From Paenibacillus ehimensis NBRC 15659 (lineage in GTDB: Bacteria > Bacillota > Bacilli > Paenibacillales > NBRC-103111): 64,000 nucleotides of DNA. Below, one piece after another: positions 41,878 to 51,294 of the stretch. Location of the stretch: the NCBI RefSeq assembly GCF_004000785.1, contig NZ_BILX01000007.1, positions 1-64,000 of the forward strand. Direction: 5' to 3'. Position 1 is the stretch's first letter, and each line of letters begins with the position of its first letter. The notes beneath the pieces are model-generated. The model saw only the letters and a program-made list of their open reading frames with translations. It did no database searches and had not been told where the DNA came from. The translations under genes and the position numbers were made by a program.

Positions 41878-42924
41878 ATGACAGGAACGATTGGCGTAAG
41901 CGGGATGGGAAGGATCGGCAGATTGCTGGTTCGCCGCGCTTTTGATACGGATGAGAACGGGATGGGCCTGCAAGCGATTAACTCACTATACCCCGCGGGC
42001 ACGATTGCCCATTTGCTCAAATATGACACCATACATGGAACATGGAAGGCCGATATCCGCGAGGAAGGAAACGATCTGATCATTAACGGTAAGCGCATCC
42101 GCATCGTATTCGAGCGCGACCCGGCGGCCATTCCGTGGAAAGACCTCGGCGTGGATCTGGCCATCGACGCGACAGGCAAGTTCAATGACCGGGAAGGCGC
42201 TTCGCGGCATCTGACGGCGGGCGCAAGCAAGGTGCTGATTACGGCGCCGGGCAAGCGCATGGACTTGACGGTCGTCATGGGCGTCAACGACGACCGCTAC
42301 AACGCCAAGGAGCACACGCTGCTGTCTGCTGCGTCCTGCACGACCAACTGCGTCGCTCCCGTGCTGCACGTGCTGGATCAAGCGTTTCAGGTGAAGAACG
42401 GCTGGATGACCACCGTTCATTCGTACACGAACGACCAGAAGCATATGGATAATCCGCATTCCGATTTGCGCCGCGCGCGCGCCTGCACGCAGTCGATCAT
42501 TCCGACAAGCACGGGCGTAGGCAAAGCGCTGGTCGACGTGCTGCCGCATCTTGCGCCGCACGTGAACGGCATCTCCGTCCGCGTCCCGACGCCGGACGTC
42601 TCGCTGGTCGACCTCACCGTACAGGTGAAGCGGCCGGTTCAGCTGGAGGAAGTACAATCGGCGTTCCGCCAAGCTGCGGAAGGCCCGATGGCCCCCTATT
42701 TGGGCTACAGCAACGAGCCGCTCGTCTCTTCGGATTTTATCGGCTGCGATCAATCGGCGGTCATAGACGGCCAGTCGCTGATGGTAGCCGGGGATCAGAT
42801 CAAAGTGCTGGCTTGGTACGATAACGAATGGGCGTATGCGAGCCGGGTAATGGATTTGGCGAAAATTGTTTCCGAAACCATGAAAAAGGAGAGCGATGAA
42901 GCGTGGAAAGAAGCCCTCGTGTAA
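41878..42924 (+). CDS. gapB: Glyceraldehyde-3-phosphate dehydrogenase, gluconeogenic GapB type
   Basis: 348-aa type I GAPDH. Catalytic C154 in SAASCTTNCVAP and H181 in TTVHSYTND; Rossmann loop GMGRIGRLLVRR near residue 10. The stretch INSLYPAGTIAHLLKYDTIHG resembles GapB of B. subtilis rather than GapA, which has a different acidic sequence after the second strand; GapB works with NADP in gluconeogenesis. ATG 41878 follows GGGAGGGG; the frame is open upstream but AT-rich and lacks starts of quality. An AT-rich promoter region (41790-41860) precedes it. An SR1P-like small gene follows 11 bp after the stop. Confidence 0.92.
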   Translation: MTGTIGVSGMGRIGRLLVRRAFDTDENGMGLQAINSLYPAGTIAHLLKYDTIHGTWKADIREEGNDLIINGKRIRIVFERDPAAIPWKDLGVDLAIDATGKFNDREGASRHLTAGASKVLITAPGKRMDLTVVMGVNDDRYNAKEHTLLSAASCTTNCVAPVLHVLDQAFQVKNGWMTTVHSYTNDQKHMDNPHSDLRRARACTQSIIPTSTGVGKALVDVLPHLAPHVNGISVRVPTPDVSLVDLTVQVKRPVQLEEVQSAFRQAAEGPMAPYLGYSNEPLVSSDFIGCDQSAVIDGQSLMVAGDQIKVLAWYDNEWAYASRVMDLAKIVSETMKKESDEAWKEALV

Positions 42925-42935
42925 CGGAGAAGGAA

Positions 42936-43121
42936 ATGCACCTCGGGACGATTCTGTGCAAGCATTGCCATCAAATCATCGGTACGCAGGATACGCGGAA
43001 GGTTACGGTATATTACAGCGAATGCAGCCATGAGAACTGCTTGGACAGCCGGGGACGCTCCCTGGCGGCGGGCGGGTCTGCCGTCGCCTCGGCCGGACCG
43101 CACACCGTCTTCGAAGCTTGA
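42936..43121 (+). CDS. SR1P-like small protein (GapA-binding peptide family)
   Basis: 61-aa protein. Its first 35 residues, LGTILCKHCHQIIGTQ then KVTVYYSECSHENC, match the pattern of SR1P (M-GTIVCQ-x-C, KVTVLYG-x-C), the peptide encoded by the dual-function RNA SR1 of B. subtilis, which binds GapA and alters RNase J1 action. Four Cys and His residues may bind metal. The remaining 26 residues, Gly/Ala-rich, are extra compared with the 39-aa SR1P. GGAGAAGG precedes ATG 42936, 11 bp after the gapB stop. Followed by a large terminator. Confidence 0.7.
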   Translation: MHLGTILCKHCHQIIGTQDTRKVTVYYSECSHENCLDSRGRSLAAGGSAVASAGPHTVFEA

Positions 43122-43166
43122 CGCGCCTGTTCCATATAAACAGCTGGATCGTAGATCAGCATGAGA

Positions 43167-43225
43167 AAAAAGCCGACCGGTCCTGCGACGAGCATATAGC
43201 GTCGCGGGAGCCGGCCGGCTTTTGG
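43167..43225. terminator. Bidirectional terminator between SR1P-like gene and namA
   Basis: A long stem: AAAAGCCGACCGG with CCGGCCGGCTTTT, extended inward by CCTGCGACG and CGTCGCGGG around a 9-base loop. Confidence 0.85.
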
Positions 43226-43245
43226 CGGTTCGGTTGGGCTAAGGC

Positions 43246-44253
43246 TTACCAGCCGCGCGTATATTGCTTGGGCGGGGCAAGCTCCGTGCGCAGCTGCTTG
43301 GCGGCAGTGCGCGCCCAGAACGGATCGCGCAGCAGCTCGCGGCCGAGGAAGATCAGATCGGCGCGGCCGTTCTGCAGAATTTCCTCCGCCTGCTCAGCCT
43401 GCGTAATTAAGCCGACGGCTCCCGTCGGCACGTCCGCGCTGCGGCGGATCAGCTCTGCGAACGGAACCTGGTAGCCCGGATATACCTTGGGCGGGCCGCC
43501 GACGACGGCGCCGGAGCTGACGTCGATCAAGTCGACGCCCTGCGCTTTCATCAAACGGGCGTAGTAGACGTAATCTTCCGGCGTGAGGCCTTCCGGATGG
43601 TAATCGTGCGCGGAGATGCGGACAAGCAGCGGTCCGTCCCACACGGTCTTGACGCTGTCGATGACCTCGCGCAGGAACCGGTAACGGCCGTCGCGGTCTC
43701 CGCCGTATTCGTCCTCGCGGCGGTTCGTCAGCGGCGACAAAAACTCATTGATCAGGTAGCCGTGCGCGGCATGGATCTCCACGACGTCGAAGTCCGCTTC
43801 CTTCGCCCGCGCGGCGGCCGCCTTGAACGCTTCGACGGTCTCGGCGATCTGCCGCGCGGTCATCGCTTCCGGCGTTTTCGACTTGTCGTCGAACGGAATC
43901 GCCGACGGCGCCACAATAGGCCCGTCCAGCACGGCTTTGCGCCCGGCATGGGCAAGCTGGATGCCGATATGGGAGCCTTGTCCGTGCACGAGCCCGGTCA
44001 GCTCGCGCAGGCCCGGCACCTGGTCGTCGCTCCAAATGCCGAGGTCATAAGGCGAGATGCGCCCTTGAGGCGTGACGGCCGACGCTTCTACGAGGATGAG
44101 CCCGACTTGGCCGACGGCGCGGGCCGGATAATGGATTTTGTGCCAATCCGTGACGCGGCCCGTTTCATCAAGGCAGGAATACATACACATCGGCGACATG
44201 ACGATCCGGTTTTTGAGCGTCAGCTTTTGCAGCGGGTAAGAAGTGAACAGCAT
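43246..44253 (-). CDS. namA: NADPH dehydrogenase NamA (old yellow enzyme, YqjM type)
   Basis: 335-aa FMN ene-reductase. Typical OYE features of the YqjM class: [20 protein letters not shown] with the flavin-contacting Cys in [16 protein letters not shown], and the substrate His pair in [21 protein letters not shown]; the C-terminus [20 protein letters not shown] holds the phosphate-binding loop. It reduces activated C=C bonds with NADPH. Full length, single gene, with its terminator shared with the convergent gapB unit. Confidence 0.94.
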   Translation of the reverse strand: MLFTSYPLQKLTLKNRIVMSPMCMYSCLDETGRVTDWHKIHYPARAVGQVGLILVEASAVTPQGRISPYDLGIWSDDQVPGLRELTGLVHGQGSHIGIQLAHAGRKAVLDGPIVAPSAIPFDDKSKTPEAMTARQIAETVEAFKAAAARAKEADFDVVEIHAAHGYLINEFLSPLTNRREDEYGGDRDGRYRFLREVIDSVKTVWDGPLLVRISAHDYHPEGLTPEDYVYYARLMKAQGVDLIDVSSGAVVGGPPKVYPGYQVPFAELIRRSADVPTGAVGLITQAEQAEEILQNGRADLIFLGRELLRDPFWARTAAKQLRTELAPPKQYTRGW

Positions 44254-44429
44254 GCGTTTTCCACATCCTTTGCGATTTTATCTATACAATGGTTAGGTGG
44301 TTACGTGATGTATACTACTTATCTTAGTTTAGCAATAATTCGGCGGAATGGCAAAAGTTTGTGCTTAGCTTAGCGTGGATATGTCCGCGGATAAGTATAC
44401 GGATCTGCGGCGCAGCGCAGACATAAGCC

Positions 44430-44483
44430 AAAAACCGGCTGCGCCCCACCGTATTCCTACGGCAGGCACAGCCGGTTTTAACC
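44430..44483 (-). terminator. Terminator of the YqfQ-like gene
   Basis: TAAAACCGGCTGTGCC pairs with GCGCAGCCGGTTTTT on the minus strand, followed by GGCTT; also palindromic for the plus strand. Confidence 0.6.
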
Positions 44484-44525
44484 TTTTTCCAGCAAAGCGG
44501 CCAGCGGCCGTCGCAAGCCCGGCGG

Positions 44526-45074
44526 CTATCTGCGCGACCTTCTGCGGCCCTGCGTCGTTCCCCTGCGCCTGCGTCGTCTTCTGCCGGAAGAGGATCTGTT
44601 GCCTCCGCTCTTGGCGGCGGCCTTATCGTTCTTTTTGCCGAAGGAATTGAACAGCACCTTCAGCATCGGGGCGAATTGCTGAACGCTCTGCACCATCTTT
44701 TGCATTTTGCTGAAGGTTTCGACGATGCCTTCCACACCACCGAGCTTGTCGATGACGCCTTTGATCTGCTCGACGTTAAAGCCGCCGCCTCCCGCTGTGT
44801 CTGTTGCGCCGCCTCCTCCTCCGAACAGCGAGGAGAAAAGACCGCCGCCTTCCTGCTCGGCCGCCGGCTGCAAGGCCAGCGAGTTGCCGCCGAATTCATT
44901 GAAATCCCCGTAAGGATTGCCCGCGCCCATCCCTGCAGCGGGCGTAAGACTGCGCGTAAATACTTGCTGGCCCGGAGCGTACACTTGGGGCCTGGCATGC
45001 GGATGCGCGTACGTAACGGCTCGCGGATAGGGCGCCATGCCCCGATTGCCAATCATTTGTCTTGGATAGCTCAT
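44526..45074 (-). CDS. YqfQ/VrrA-like protein
   Basis: 182-aa protein of the YqfQ (VrrA) type. The N-terminal third is Pro/Tyr/Gly-rich low complexity (YPRAVTYAHPHARPQ), then a Gly-rich loop GGGLFSSLFGGGGG. The core FNVEQIKGVIDKLGGVEGIVETFSKMQKMVQSVQQFAPMLK is the conserved YqfQ helix pair. The C-terminus is a run of Arg and Ser (GRRRRRRRGTTQGRRRS), likely to bind nucleic acid or polyanions. In Bacillus such proteins are linked to spores; function unknown. Single gene with its own terminator. Confidence 0.75.
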   Translation of the reverse strand: MSYPRQMIGNRGMAPYPRAVTYAHPHARPQVYAPGQQVFTRSLTPAAGMGAGNPYGDFNEFGGNSLALQPAAEQEGGGLFSSLFGGGGGATDTAGGGGFNVEQIKGVIDKLGGVEGIVETFSKMQKMVQSVQQFAPMLKVLFNSFGKKNDKAAAKSGGNRSSSGRRRRRRRGTTQGRRRSRR

Positions 45075-45359
45075 TGTTTCACAACCCTTTTATTCATAGT
45101 AATGTCGCAAAGTTCACCTTGTCGCACTTTCCTCTATAGGCGGTTTCCTAGTATACTGTATGTGGTGGGCGAATGGTTGGATTGGACTCCTGTCACGGTT
45201 TTTATGATTTTTGCCCAGTTTCGGTTTAGCTCGTCACCGCATAAAAATAGCAACGTTTTGCTAACTTAAAGGGAGGATTTCACTCCCTGACGTCGAAATA
45301 GGTTATGGACTTTGGAATTCATCGATCTTAGCAGACCATCAAGGGGTTGAAAATTCGTA

Positions 45360-45650
45360 ATGCAGCTGAAAAAGTTGAATGATAAAGCGATCGACCAGTT
45401 ATTCGAGGCGATCCTGACACTCAAGGATATAGAGGAATGCTATGTGTTTTTTGACGACTTGTGCACGGTGAACGAAATCCAGTCGCTGTCGCAGCGGCTG
45501 GAGGTTGCCCGCATGCTGCGCAAGGGCAATACTTACAACCAGATTGAAGCGGAGACCGGCGCCAGCACGGCGACGATCTCGCGGGTCAAACGCTGCTTGA
45601 ACTACGGCAACGACGGCTATAAAATGACGCTGGAGCGCCTGGGAAGGTAA
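45360..45650 (+). CDS. YerC/YecD family TrpR-like DNA-binding protein
   Basis: 96-aa TrpR-superfamily protein, all helical. FDDLCTVNEIQSLSQRLEVARMLRKGNTYNQIEAETGASTATISRVKR is the conserved core with the helix-turn-helix ASTATISRVKRCLNYG. Members (YerC) are found throughout Bacillales and seem to repress genes for unknown ligands. Start ATG 45360 with AAGGGG about 13 bp upstream is weak. It stands 156 bp before the CbiX gene. Confidence 0.88.
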   Translation: MQLKKLNDKAIDQLFEAILTLKDIEECYVFFDDLCTVNEIQSLSQRLEVARMLRKGNTYNQIEAETGASTATISRVKRCLNYGNDGYKMTLERLGR

Positions 45651-45805
45651 ACCGAACGTTACCTCTTACCGCGTCCGGACTCGATTACAACGGAGCACTC
45701 GAACAAATCCTTCTCGCCGGGCCGGTGGAGTGGGATTTTTCGTGTTCGTGCGGCCGGAAGACAGCGCTGCGGGACACGATCTTTTTCACCCGGGAGGGAT
45801 ACGGT

Positions 45806-46597
45806 GTGGTAAAATACGGTATATTAGTGATAAGTCACGGATCCCGGAGCGAGTCGTGGGTCCGCTTGGTGGACGAAGCGGTCGGCGCGGTACAGGTCCC
45901 TGCAGAAATACCGGTCTTTTCCTCCTTTCTGGAAATTGTGGAAGGACGCCTGATCCAAGACGGCATCACGCACCTGGAGTCGCTCGGCGTGACGAATATC
46001 GTTGTGGTTCCGCTCTTCGTCTCGTCCGGCAGCACGCATATCGACGAGATTGCGTATGCGCTGGGCGCCAAGAAGGCGCCGCAGCTGCCGACGGACATGA
46101 AGCCGTTCGCCATCCGGGCGCGCATTCACTTGACGACGCCGATCGACGACGACCCGGTAATCGCCGAGATCGTCTATGCGAAAATCAAAGCGCTGTCAAC
46201 GGACCCGGCCCGCGAAATGGTGCTGCTCGTCGGTCACGGGAGCATCGAGAACGGCTTCCATCAGCGATGGAGGCGGGGACTGGAGCGGCTGGCGGAGCGC
46301 CTGAAGCGGCTCGGCGGCTTCGACGAAGCGGCTTCGGCGATGCTGCTGCCCAACCAGATTCCGGACCGGATGGAGCATTGGCGGAAGCGCAAGCCGGAGC
46401 ATACGGTCATTGTGGCGCCGCTGTTCCTGAGCGAAGGGTATTTTACCGAAGAGGTCATCCCGGAGCGTCTGCAGGGTTATTCGTATCGGTACAACGGAGA
46501 AGCGTTGCTGCCGCATCCCGGCATTTCCCGGTGGATCGAGCGGCAGATCAGGCCTTTCGTCGATCCGGTGAAGGACGGAGCGCGAACGCGGCTTTAG
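45806..46597 (+). CDS. Sirohydrochlorin chelatase, CbiX family
   Basis: 263-aa two-domain CbiX-type protein that inserts Co2+ or Fe2+ in sirohydrochlorin (vitamin B12 or siroheme path). The N-terminal domain starts KYGILVISHGSRSESWVRLV with His near residue 10, and VVVPLFVSSGSTHIDEI holds the second metal-binding His. The C-terminal domain repeats the plan (VLLVGHGSIENGFHQRW, VIVAPLFLSEGYFTEEVIP). GTG 45806 follows GGGAGG; an upstream in-frame start at 45725 has no ribosome site. No other cobalamin or siroheme gene lies near, so the metal is undetermined. Confidence 0.87.
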   Translation: MVKYGILVISHGSRSESWVRLVDEAVGAVQVPAEIPVFSSFLEIVEGRLIQDGITHLESLGVTNIVVVPLFVSSGSTHIDEIAYALGAKKAPQLPTDMKPFAIRARIHLTTPIDDDPVIAEIVYAKIKALSTDPAREMVLLVGHGSIENGFHQRWRRGLERLAERLKRLGGFDEAASAMLLPNQIPDRMEHWRKRKPEHTVIVAPLFLSEGYFTEEVIPERLQGYSYRYNGEALLPHPGISRWIERQIRPFVDPVKDGARTRL

Positions 46598-46673
46598 CCG
46601 TTTTTTGCGGTCAGACGACCCATGGTCAAAAATGCTTTCATACGATTTCTTATGTGAACGGGTGAGAGAGAGA

Positions 46674-47663
46674 ATGGCACAGCCAGTCAAACGGGCAAGG
46701 CTCATATACAATCCGACCTCCGGCCGGGAGGAAATGAAGAAGCGGCTGCCGGAAATATTGCAGCGGCTGGAACGCGGCGGGCTGGAGACGAGCACGCATG
46801 CGACGATCGGGGAAGGCGACGCGACGCTCGCGGCGGCAGAGGCGGTGGAACGGGGATTCGACATCGTCATCGCGGCCGGAGGCGACGGCACGCTGTACGA
46901 GGTGATCAACGGCTTGGCGGAGAAGCCGAACCGGCCGCCGCTCGGGATTTTGCCGCTCGGGACGACGAACGATTTCGCCCGGGCGCTGAACATTCCGCGG
47001 AACTGGGAAGGCGCGGTGGACGTTATTCTGCGCCAGCACGCGCGGGTGATCGACGTCGGGAAGGTGAACCAGCGCTACTTCATCAACATCGCCGGCGGCG
47101 GATCGCTGACCGAGCTGACCTATGAGGTGCCGAGCAAGCTGAAGACGATGATCGGCCAGATGGCCTACTATATGAAAGGGCTGGAAAAGCTGCCGCGGCT
47201 CCGCCCGATCGAGCTGTATATCAAGACGGCGGAGGTGGAGATGCACGAGGAAGTGATGCTCTTCCTCATCTCGAACAGCAACTCCGTCGGCGGCTTCGAG
47301 CGTCTGGCGCCGGACGCGTCGCTCAGCGACGGCCTGTTCGACGTGCTGATCCTGCGCAAATGCAACCTCGCGGAGTTCATCCGCGTCGTCTCGCTGGCGC
47401 TGCGCGGCGAGCATTTGTCCGACCCGAACCTGATCTACCTTCAAACGAAGCAAATTCAAGTGACGTCCCCCGATTACGTGCAGGTGAACCTGGACGGGGA
47501 GCTGGGCGGCACGCTGCCGTGCATGTTCACGAACCTGCCGCAGCATCTGCACATCTTCATCGACGAGACGGGCCAGTCGACGTACAAGTCGCCTCCGATC
47601 AACCTGATGAAGCTGCCATGGAAAACGAGACCCGGAGTGGACGAACATGAACAGGAAGAATAA
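46674..47663 (+). CDS. dagK: Diacylglycerol kinase DagK
   Basis: 329-aa DAG kinase of the soluble DagK type, which phosphorylates diacylglycerol (for lipoteichoic acid recycling). The catalytic domain has [36 protein letters not shown] (the GGDGT loop), and [21 protein letters not shown]. The C-terminal domain has the ligand/acidic sites ([13 protein letters not shown]). ATG 46674 with GGGTGAGAGAG upstream; the last 17 bp overlap the next gene, rlmCD, with which it shares a conserved pairing in Bacillales. Confidence 0.92.
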   Translation: MAQPVKRARLIYNPTSGREEMKKRLPEILQRLERGGLETSTHATIGEGDATLAAAEAVERGFDIVIAAGGDGTLYEVINGLAEKPNRPPLGILPLGTTNDFARALNIPRNWEGAVDVILRQHARVIDVGKVNQRYFINIAGGGSLTELTYEVPSKLKTMIGQMAYYMKGLEKLPRLRPIELYIKTAEVEMHEEVMLFLISNSNSVGGFERLAPDASLSDGLFDVLILRKCNLAEFIRVVSLALRGEHLSDPNLIYLQTKQIQVTSPDYVQVNLDGELGGTLPCMFTNLPQHLHIFIDETGQSTYKSPPINLMKLPWKTRPGVDEHEQEE

Positions 47664-49173
47664 ACGACGCCCGGGCGCGCCCGCTGCCGATCTCAGCGGC
47701 CTGCCCGTCGCGAAGAATGAAGAATATATCGCCGACATTATCGGCTTGGGGCATGACGGAGAAGGGGTAGGCCGTGTGAACGGCTTTACCCTTTTTATTC
47801 AGGGCGCCCTGCCCGGCGAAAAAGTACGGGCCAAGGTGCTCAAGGTGAAGAAGCAGTACGGCTACGCCAAGCTGCTGGAGATTATTGAGGCAAGCCCGGA
47901 CCGCATCGACGCGCCCTGTCCGATCTACAAGCAATGCGGCGGTTGTCAGCTCCAGCACCTGAGCTATGACGCCCAGCTCCGCTGGAAGCGCCAGCTTGTT
48001 ATCGACAATCTGGAGCGGATCGGAAAGCTGCGAGTGGCCGGAGCTAGGGCGGAGAGCGGTGCAGCCGAGATGGAGGCTGTGGCGGATGCAGGCGTGGGAG
48101 CTGGGAGCGGTGGCACGATGGCTGAGGGCATCGTCGTGCATCCGACGCTCGGCATGAGCGACCCGTGGCGGTACCGCAACAAGGCGCAGGTGCCGATCGG
48201 CCTCGCCGCGGGCGAAGAAGGCGGTCTGATCGGCGGCTTCTACGCGCAGGGCAGTCACCGGATTATCGACATGGAGGCGTGCCTGATCCAGCACGAGAAC
48301 AACGACGCCGTCGTCGCGGCGGTCAAACGGATCGCCGGCGAGCTCGGTATCCGGCCGTACAACGAGGAGACGGGCAAAGGGCTGCTGCGCCACGTCATCG
48401 CCCGCTACGGCTTAAACACGGGCGAGATTATGGTCGTGCTCGTGACGAACGGCCGCGACATTCCGCGCCGCGATGAGCTGATTGGGCTGATCCGTGAGGC
48501 GATCCCGGACGTGCGGAGCATCTGCCAGAACGTCAACCGGCAGCAGACGAACGTGATCTTCGGCGACGAGACGCGGGTGCTCTGGGGCAGCGAGGTCATC
48601 TACGATACGATCGGAGATATCCGCTTCGCGATCTCGGCGCGTTCGTTCTACCAGGTCAATCCGGTTCAGACCGAGGTGCTGTACCGGAAGGCGCTGGACT
48701 ATGCCGGGCTGAGCGGCGAAGAGATCGTGATCGATGCGTATTGCGGCATCGGCACGATTTCGCTCTTCCTCGCGCAGAAGGCCCGCGAGGTGTACGGCGT
48801 CGAGATCGTCCCGGAGGCGATCGAGGACGCGAAGCGCAACGCGCTGGTGAACGAGATCCGCAACGTGCGGTTCGAGGTCGGCGGCGCGGAGGTTGTCATC
48901 CCCGAGTGGAAGCGTCAGGGCATCGCGCCTGACGTGATCGTCGTCGACCCGCCGCGCAAAGGCTGCGACGCCGCGCTGCTGGAGACGATCCTCGCGATGC
49001 GGCCGGAGCGCGTGGTGTACGTCTCGTGCAACCCGTCGACGCTGGCGCGCGACCTGCGTGTGCTGGAGGATGGCGGGTACTGCACGGTGGAGGTGCAGCC
49101 GGTGGATATGTTTCCGCATACGACACATATAGAAAATGTCGCGTTGATTGTAAGAAGTGATACAGATGCCTGA
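47647..49173 (+). CDS. rlmCD: 23S rRNA (uracil-C5)-methyltransferase RlmCD
   Basis: 508-aa RumA-family methylase for U747 and U1939 of 23S rRNA (single enzyme in Gram positives). TRAM domain at the start ([15 protein letters not shown]); iron-sulfur Cys C91, C97, C100 in [11 protein letters not shown] and a fourth in MEACLIQ; SAM domain from about 340 with [28 protein letters not shown] and the catalytic Cys in [14 protein letters not shown] 30-residue Ala/Gly/Glu-rich insertion sits at about 125-160. The last 20 codons, from [18 protein letters not shown], are AT-rich unlike the rest: the element downstream has replaced the 3' end. Confidence 0.93.
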   Translation: MNRKNKRRPGAPAADLSGLPVAKNEEYIADIIGLGHDGEGVGRVNGFTLFIQGALPGEKVRAKVLKVKKQYGYAKLLEIIEASPDRIDAPCPIYKQCGGCQLQHLSYDAQLRWKRQLVIDNLERIGKLRVAGARAESGAAEMEAVADAGVGAGSGGTMAEGIVVHPTLGMSDPWRYRNKAQVPIGLAAGEEGGLIGGFYAQGSHRIIDMEACLIQHENNDAVVAAVKRIAGELGIRPYNEETGKGLLRHVIARYGLNTGEIMVVLVTNGRDIPRRDELIGLIREAIPDVRSICQNVNRQQTNVIFGDETRVLWGSEVIYDTIGDIRFAISARSFYQVNPVQTEVLYRKALDYAGLSGEEIVIDAYCGIGTISLFLAQKAREVYGVEIVPEAIEDAKRNALVNEIRNVRFEVGGAEVVIPEWKRQGIAPDVIVVDPPRKGCDAALLETILAMRPERVVYVSCNPSTLARDLRVLEDGGYCTVEVQPVDMFPHTTHIENVALIVRSDTDA

Positions 49174-49215
49174 AATCCGTTGATGTATAAGGGTTTATAG
49201 ACTGATACAGTTTTT
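49114..49215 (+). other. Probable attL: element junction at the 3' end of rlmCD
   Basis: Codons become AT-rich from about 49114 (HIENVALIV), while the reading frame and stop are kept. TGATACAG occurs at 49158-49165 and again at 49203-49210, a candidate pair of integrase arm sites. The core cannot be defined without attR. Elements inserting into the 3' end of rum genes are known in Firmicutes. Confidence 0.55.
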
Positions 49216-49311
49216 TCGGAATTGGTGAAACAGAGGCGTTTTCGAAGGGTTGCCGTAATATTGCCGCAAAGCTACGTGCAAAAGCAAAATAACACAGCAT
49301 AAAAGAAACGA

Positions 49312-49348
49312 AAAAGACGCTGGGGGAACATTACCCCAACGTCTTTTT
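49312..49348. terminator. Terminator downstream of integrase
   Basis: AAAAAGACG and CGTCTTTTT arms with inner GGGG/CCCC pairing; lies over the end of the int gene and works in either direction. Confidence 0.8.
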
Positions 49349-50554
49349 GTCTGCTTGCTTGGTATCCAAAGTGAACAGATTTTCGAACTTCTCGGCAGCC
49401 GCTTGATCGGCTGAACGAAGGGCATGTCCGTATATATTCATTGTGGTGGTGATGCTGCCGTGTCCAAGCCGCTCTGAAATAAGCTTAGCATGTACGCCTT
49501 GATTAATGAGAAGCGTTGCCGATGTATGTCGCAGATCGTGGAAGCGGATATACCGGAAACCATTCTTTTTTATGAATTGCCGAAACCAAAGGTAAGGGCG
49601 TTCGTGGTGAAATGGTTTACCGTCCTCATGGGCGAATACAAAGAAGTATTCGCCTCCTTGCCATGCGTCACCAATCTTATTCCGCTCTTTAACCCGATAA
49701 GTGTAATAATCTCGCAATTCCTCCAGCACGGAGGGAGGAAGCGCAATTTTTCGTTTGGAATTTTTTGTCTTAGGCTCCTTTACGACGATTTCCCCTTTCA
49801 AAGAAATAGAAACGCTTTGCTGTACGTCTATAACACCAATCTTCCAGTCAATATGCTTCCATTCCAGCCCAAGCAATTCGCCGCGCCTCATCCCTGTGGT
49901 CAAAGCGAGCGTTATCATCATCCGCCAGTGGTACGGCTCCTTCTGAAGGGCTTGTAACATGGCTCTTATCTCTTCTTCATCGTAAGGAATAATTTGTCTA
50001 TACGTTACTTTGGGCTTTTTCACTTCCGCCGCTGGATTATCTTTGATGACTTTCCACTCAACCGCTCGGGAGAAGATGTTTTTCAATACTCTGTGATTCA
50101 TTTGGATTGTTCCGGACGATAAAGCGCCTGCCTTATCGTCTTTCCGGCTTCCCTCTTTCCCTAACGATTCGAGAAAATCAACAATGTGCAGGGGTTTTAT
50201 TTGATCGAGTTGCAAATTTCCGAATGCAGGCAAGATGCGAGTATTCAGATTCACCATATACGAGTAGAGGGTTTTCCGTTCGAGCTGATTGTCCGCATAT
50301 TTCTCTTTCCATAACTCCACAAATTGGCTAAATGTTAGCTTTGCGGGTGCTATATAGCTCCCAGCTTCGACTTCTTCTTTGAATTTAAGCCATTCTTGCT
50401 CCAAATACGTTTCCAGACGCTTGGGCGCTCGTAAGATGCGCTCGTCTTCTACTGTAACTGTTTTTGTGCGTCGGGTGTATTTGCCGTCCACACCGCGTCC
50501 AAGACTGATGGTAAGTTCCCATGAGTTTTTGCCGCGCTGACGATAGTTTGCCAT
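49331..50554 (-). CDS. int: Tyrosine site-specific integrase
   Basis: 407-aa tyrosine recombinase. N-terminal arm-binding domain (YRQRGKNSWELTISLGRG), SAM-like core domain (FSQFVELWKEKYADNQLERKT), and catalytic domain with R223 in TTGMRRGELLGLEW, H339 and R342 in FHDLRHTSAT, H365 in LGHGSITTT and nucleophile Y375 in MNIYGH. Resembles integrases of Bacillus phages and ICEs. It lies next to the attachment site and its ATG overlaps the stop of the small gene upstream (TAATG). Intact. Confidence 0.94.
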   Translation of the reverse strand: MANYRQRGKNSWELTISLGRGVDGKYTRRTKTVTVEDERILRAPKRLETYLEQEWLKFKEEVEAGSYIAPAKLTFSQFVELWKEKYADNQLERKTLYSYMVNLNTRILPAFGNLQLDQIKPLHIVDFLESLGKEGSRKDDKAGALSSGTIQMNHRVLKNIFSRAVEWKVIKDNPAAEVKKPKVTYRQIIPYDEEEIRAMLQALQKEPYHWRMMITLALTTGMRRGELLGLEWKHIDWKIGVIDVQQSVSISLKGEIVVKEPKTKNSKRKIALPPSVLEELRDYYTYRVKERNKIGDAWQGGEYFFVFAHEDGKPFHHERPYLWFRQFIKKNGFRYIRFHDLRHTSATLLINQGVHAKLISERLGHGSITTTMNIYGHALRSADQAAAEKFENLFTLDTKQADKKTLG

Positions 50555-50778
50555 TATGCTTCACTCCTGTTTTCTTCGAATAAAGAAATAATGCCATCCC
50601 GCTCTTGCCGCAAAGTTTCAATGTGGGTCATAATGGTTTCCCGGTCTCTGGCAGTCATGCACTTTCCGTTTAAGGTCAGTTCCTTCGCCAGTGAAATATG
50701 TTCCTTAGTGATTTCTGCAAGCCGTTCGCCAAATTCGGAGTTGCAGGCAAGCCAAAGGGCTTTTTTGCTATAATTCAT
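50554..50778 (-). CDS. Small hypothetical protein before integrase
   Basis: 74-aa charged helical protein (MNYSKKALWLACNSEFGERLAEITKEHI, KCMTARDRETIMTHIETLRQERDGIISLFEENR). I do not recognise the family. GGAGGT lies about 12 bp before ATG 50778; a TTG two codons upstream is unlikely. The stop overlaps the int start, suggesting coupled expression and perhaps a recombination directionality role (inference). Confidence 0.65.
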   Translation of the reverse strand: MNYSKKALWLACNSEFGERLAEITKEHISLAKELTLNGKCMTARDRETIMTHIETLRQERDGIISLFEENRSEA

Positions 50779-50866
50779 CTTCAATTTACCTCCTCGCGTA
50801 ATAATGATGGGGAGATCATAAAACTGGTAGTATTCTCGGATTGTCCGAATAGAAATGGCCTAATTA

Positions 50867-50902
50867 CACAAGCGGCAAGCGAACTAATCCGCTTGCCGCT
50901 TG
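50867..50902. repeat. 14-bp perfect inverted repeat
   Basis: ACAAGCGGCAAGCG (50867-50880) and CGCTTGCCGCTTGT (50889-50902) around an 8-base centre. T's follow only on the plus strand (CGGTTTTAACTTTTT), yet the neighbouring genes are on the minus strand; could be a terminator for an unseen transcript or a protein- or replication-related site. Confidence 0.6.
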
Positions 50903-50949
50903 TCGGTTTTAACTTTTTGAGAGTAGGGGGGAGAGCAAACGTAGGAATT

Positions 50950-51135
50950 TTAAGCCTGTTTCAATTCTGACAATTCACCAGCCAACCACTTTTCAAGGGT
51001 TGGTCGATATAGTAAAATTCTACTTCTTGCCTTCGTGTGCGGAAGTTGTCCAGCCGCACACATATTGTAAATCGTAGTAGTAGATAAACCCGTCAGTTTT
51101 GCGGCTTCTTTAACCGATAAAGTGATTTTTTCCAT
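50950..51135 (-). CDS. xis: Excisionase-family DNA-binding protein
   Basis: 61-aa MerR-like helix-turn-helix protein of the excisionase type: ITLSVKEAAKLTGLSTTTIYNMCAAGQLPHTKARSRILLYRPTLEKWLAG is the complete domain. Position 170 bp upstream of the integrase/small-gene pair fits a Xis role in excision. ATG 51135 follows AAGGAGGAAAAGG; the frame is open upstream to 51210 without support. Confidence 0.82.
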   Translation of the reverse strand: MEKITLSVKEAAKLTGLSTTTIYNMCAAGQLPHTKARSRILLYRPTLEKWLAGELSELKQA

Positions 51136-51294
51136 ATCCTTTTCCTCCTTCAAATGGATAATATATAAATGATTTTTCAATGTAGACGCTCGTAGACAAG
51201 ATGTAGACAATGATGTCTACGTTTAAAACCCCAAAATGATAGTAATATCAAGCTTTTTTCGCAACCGTAGACAATGTAGACATACAAGTCACTT

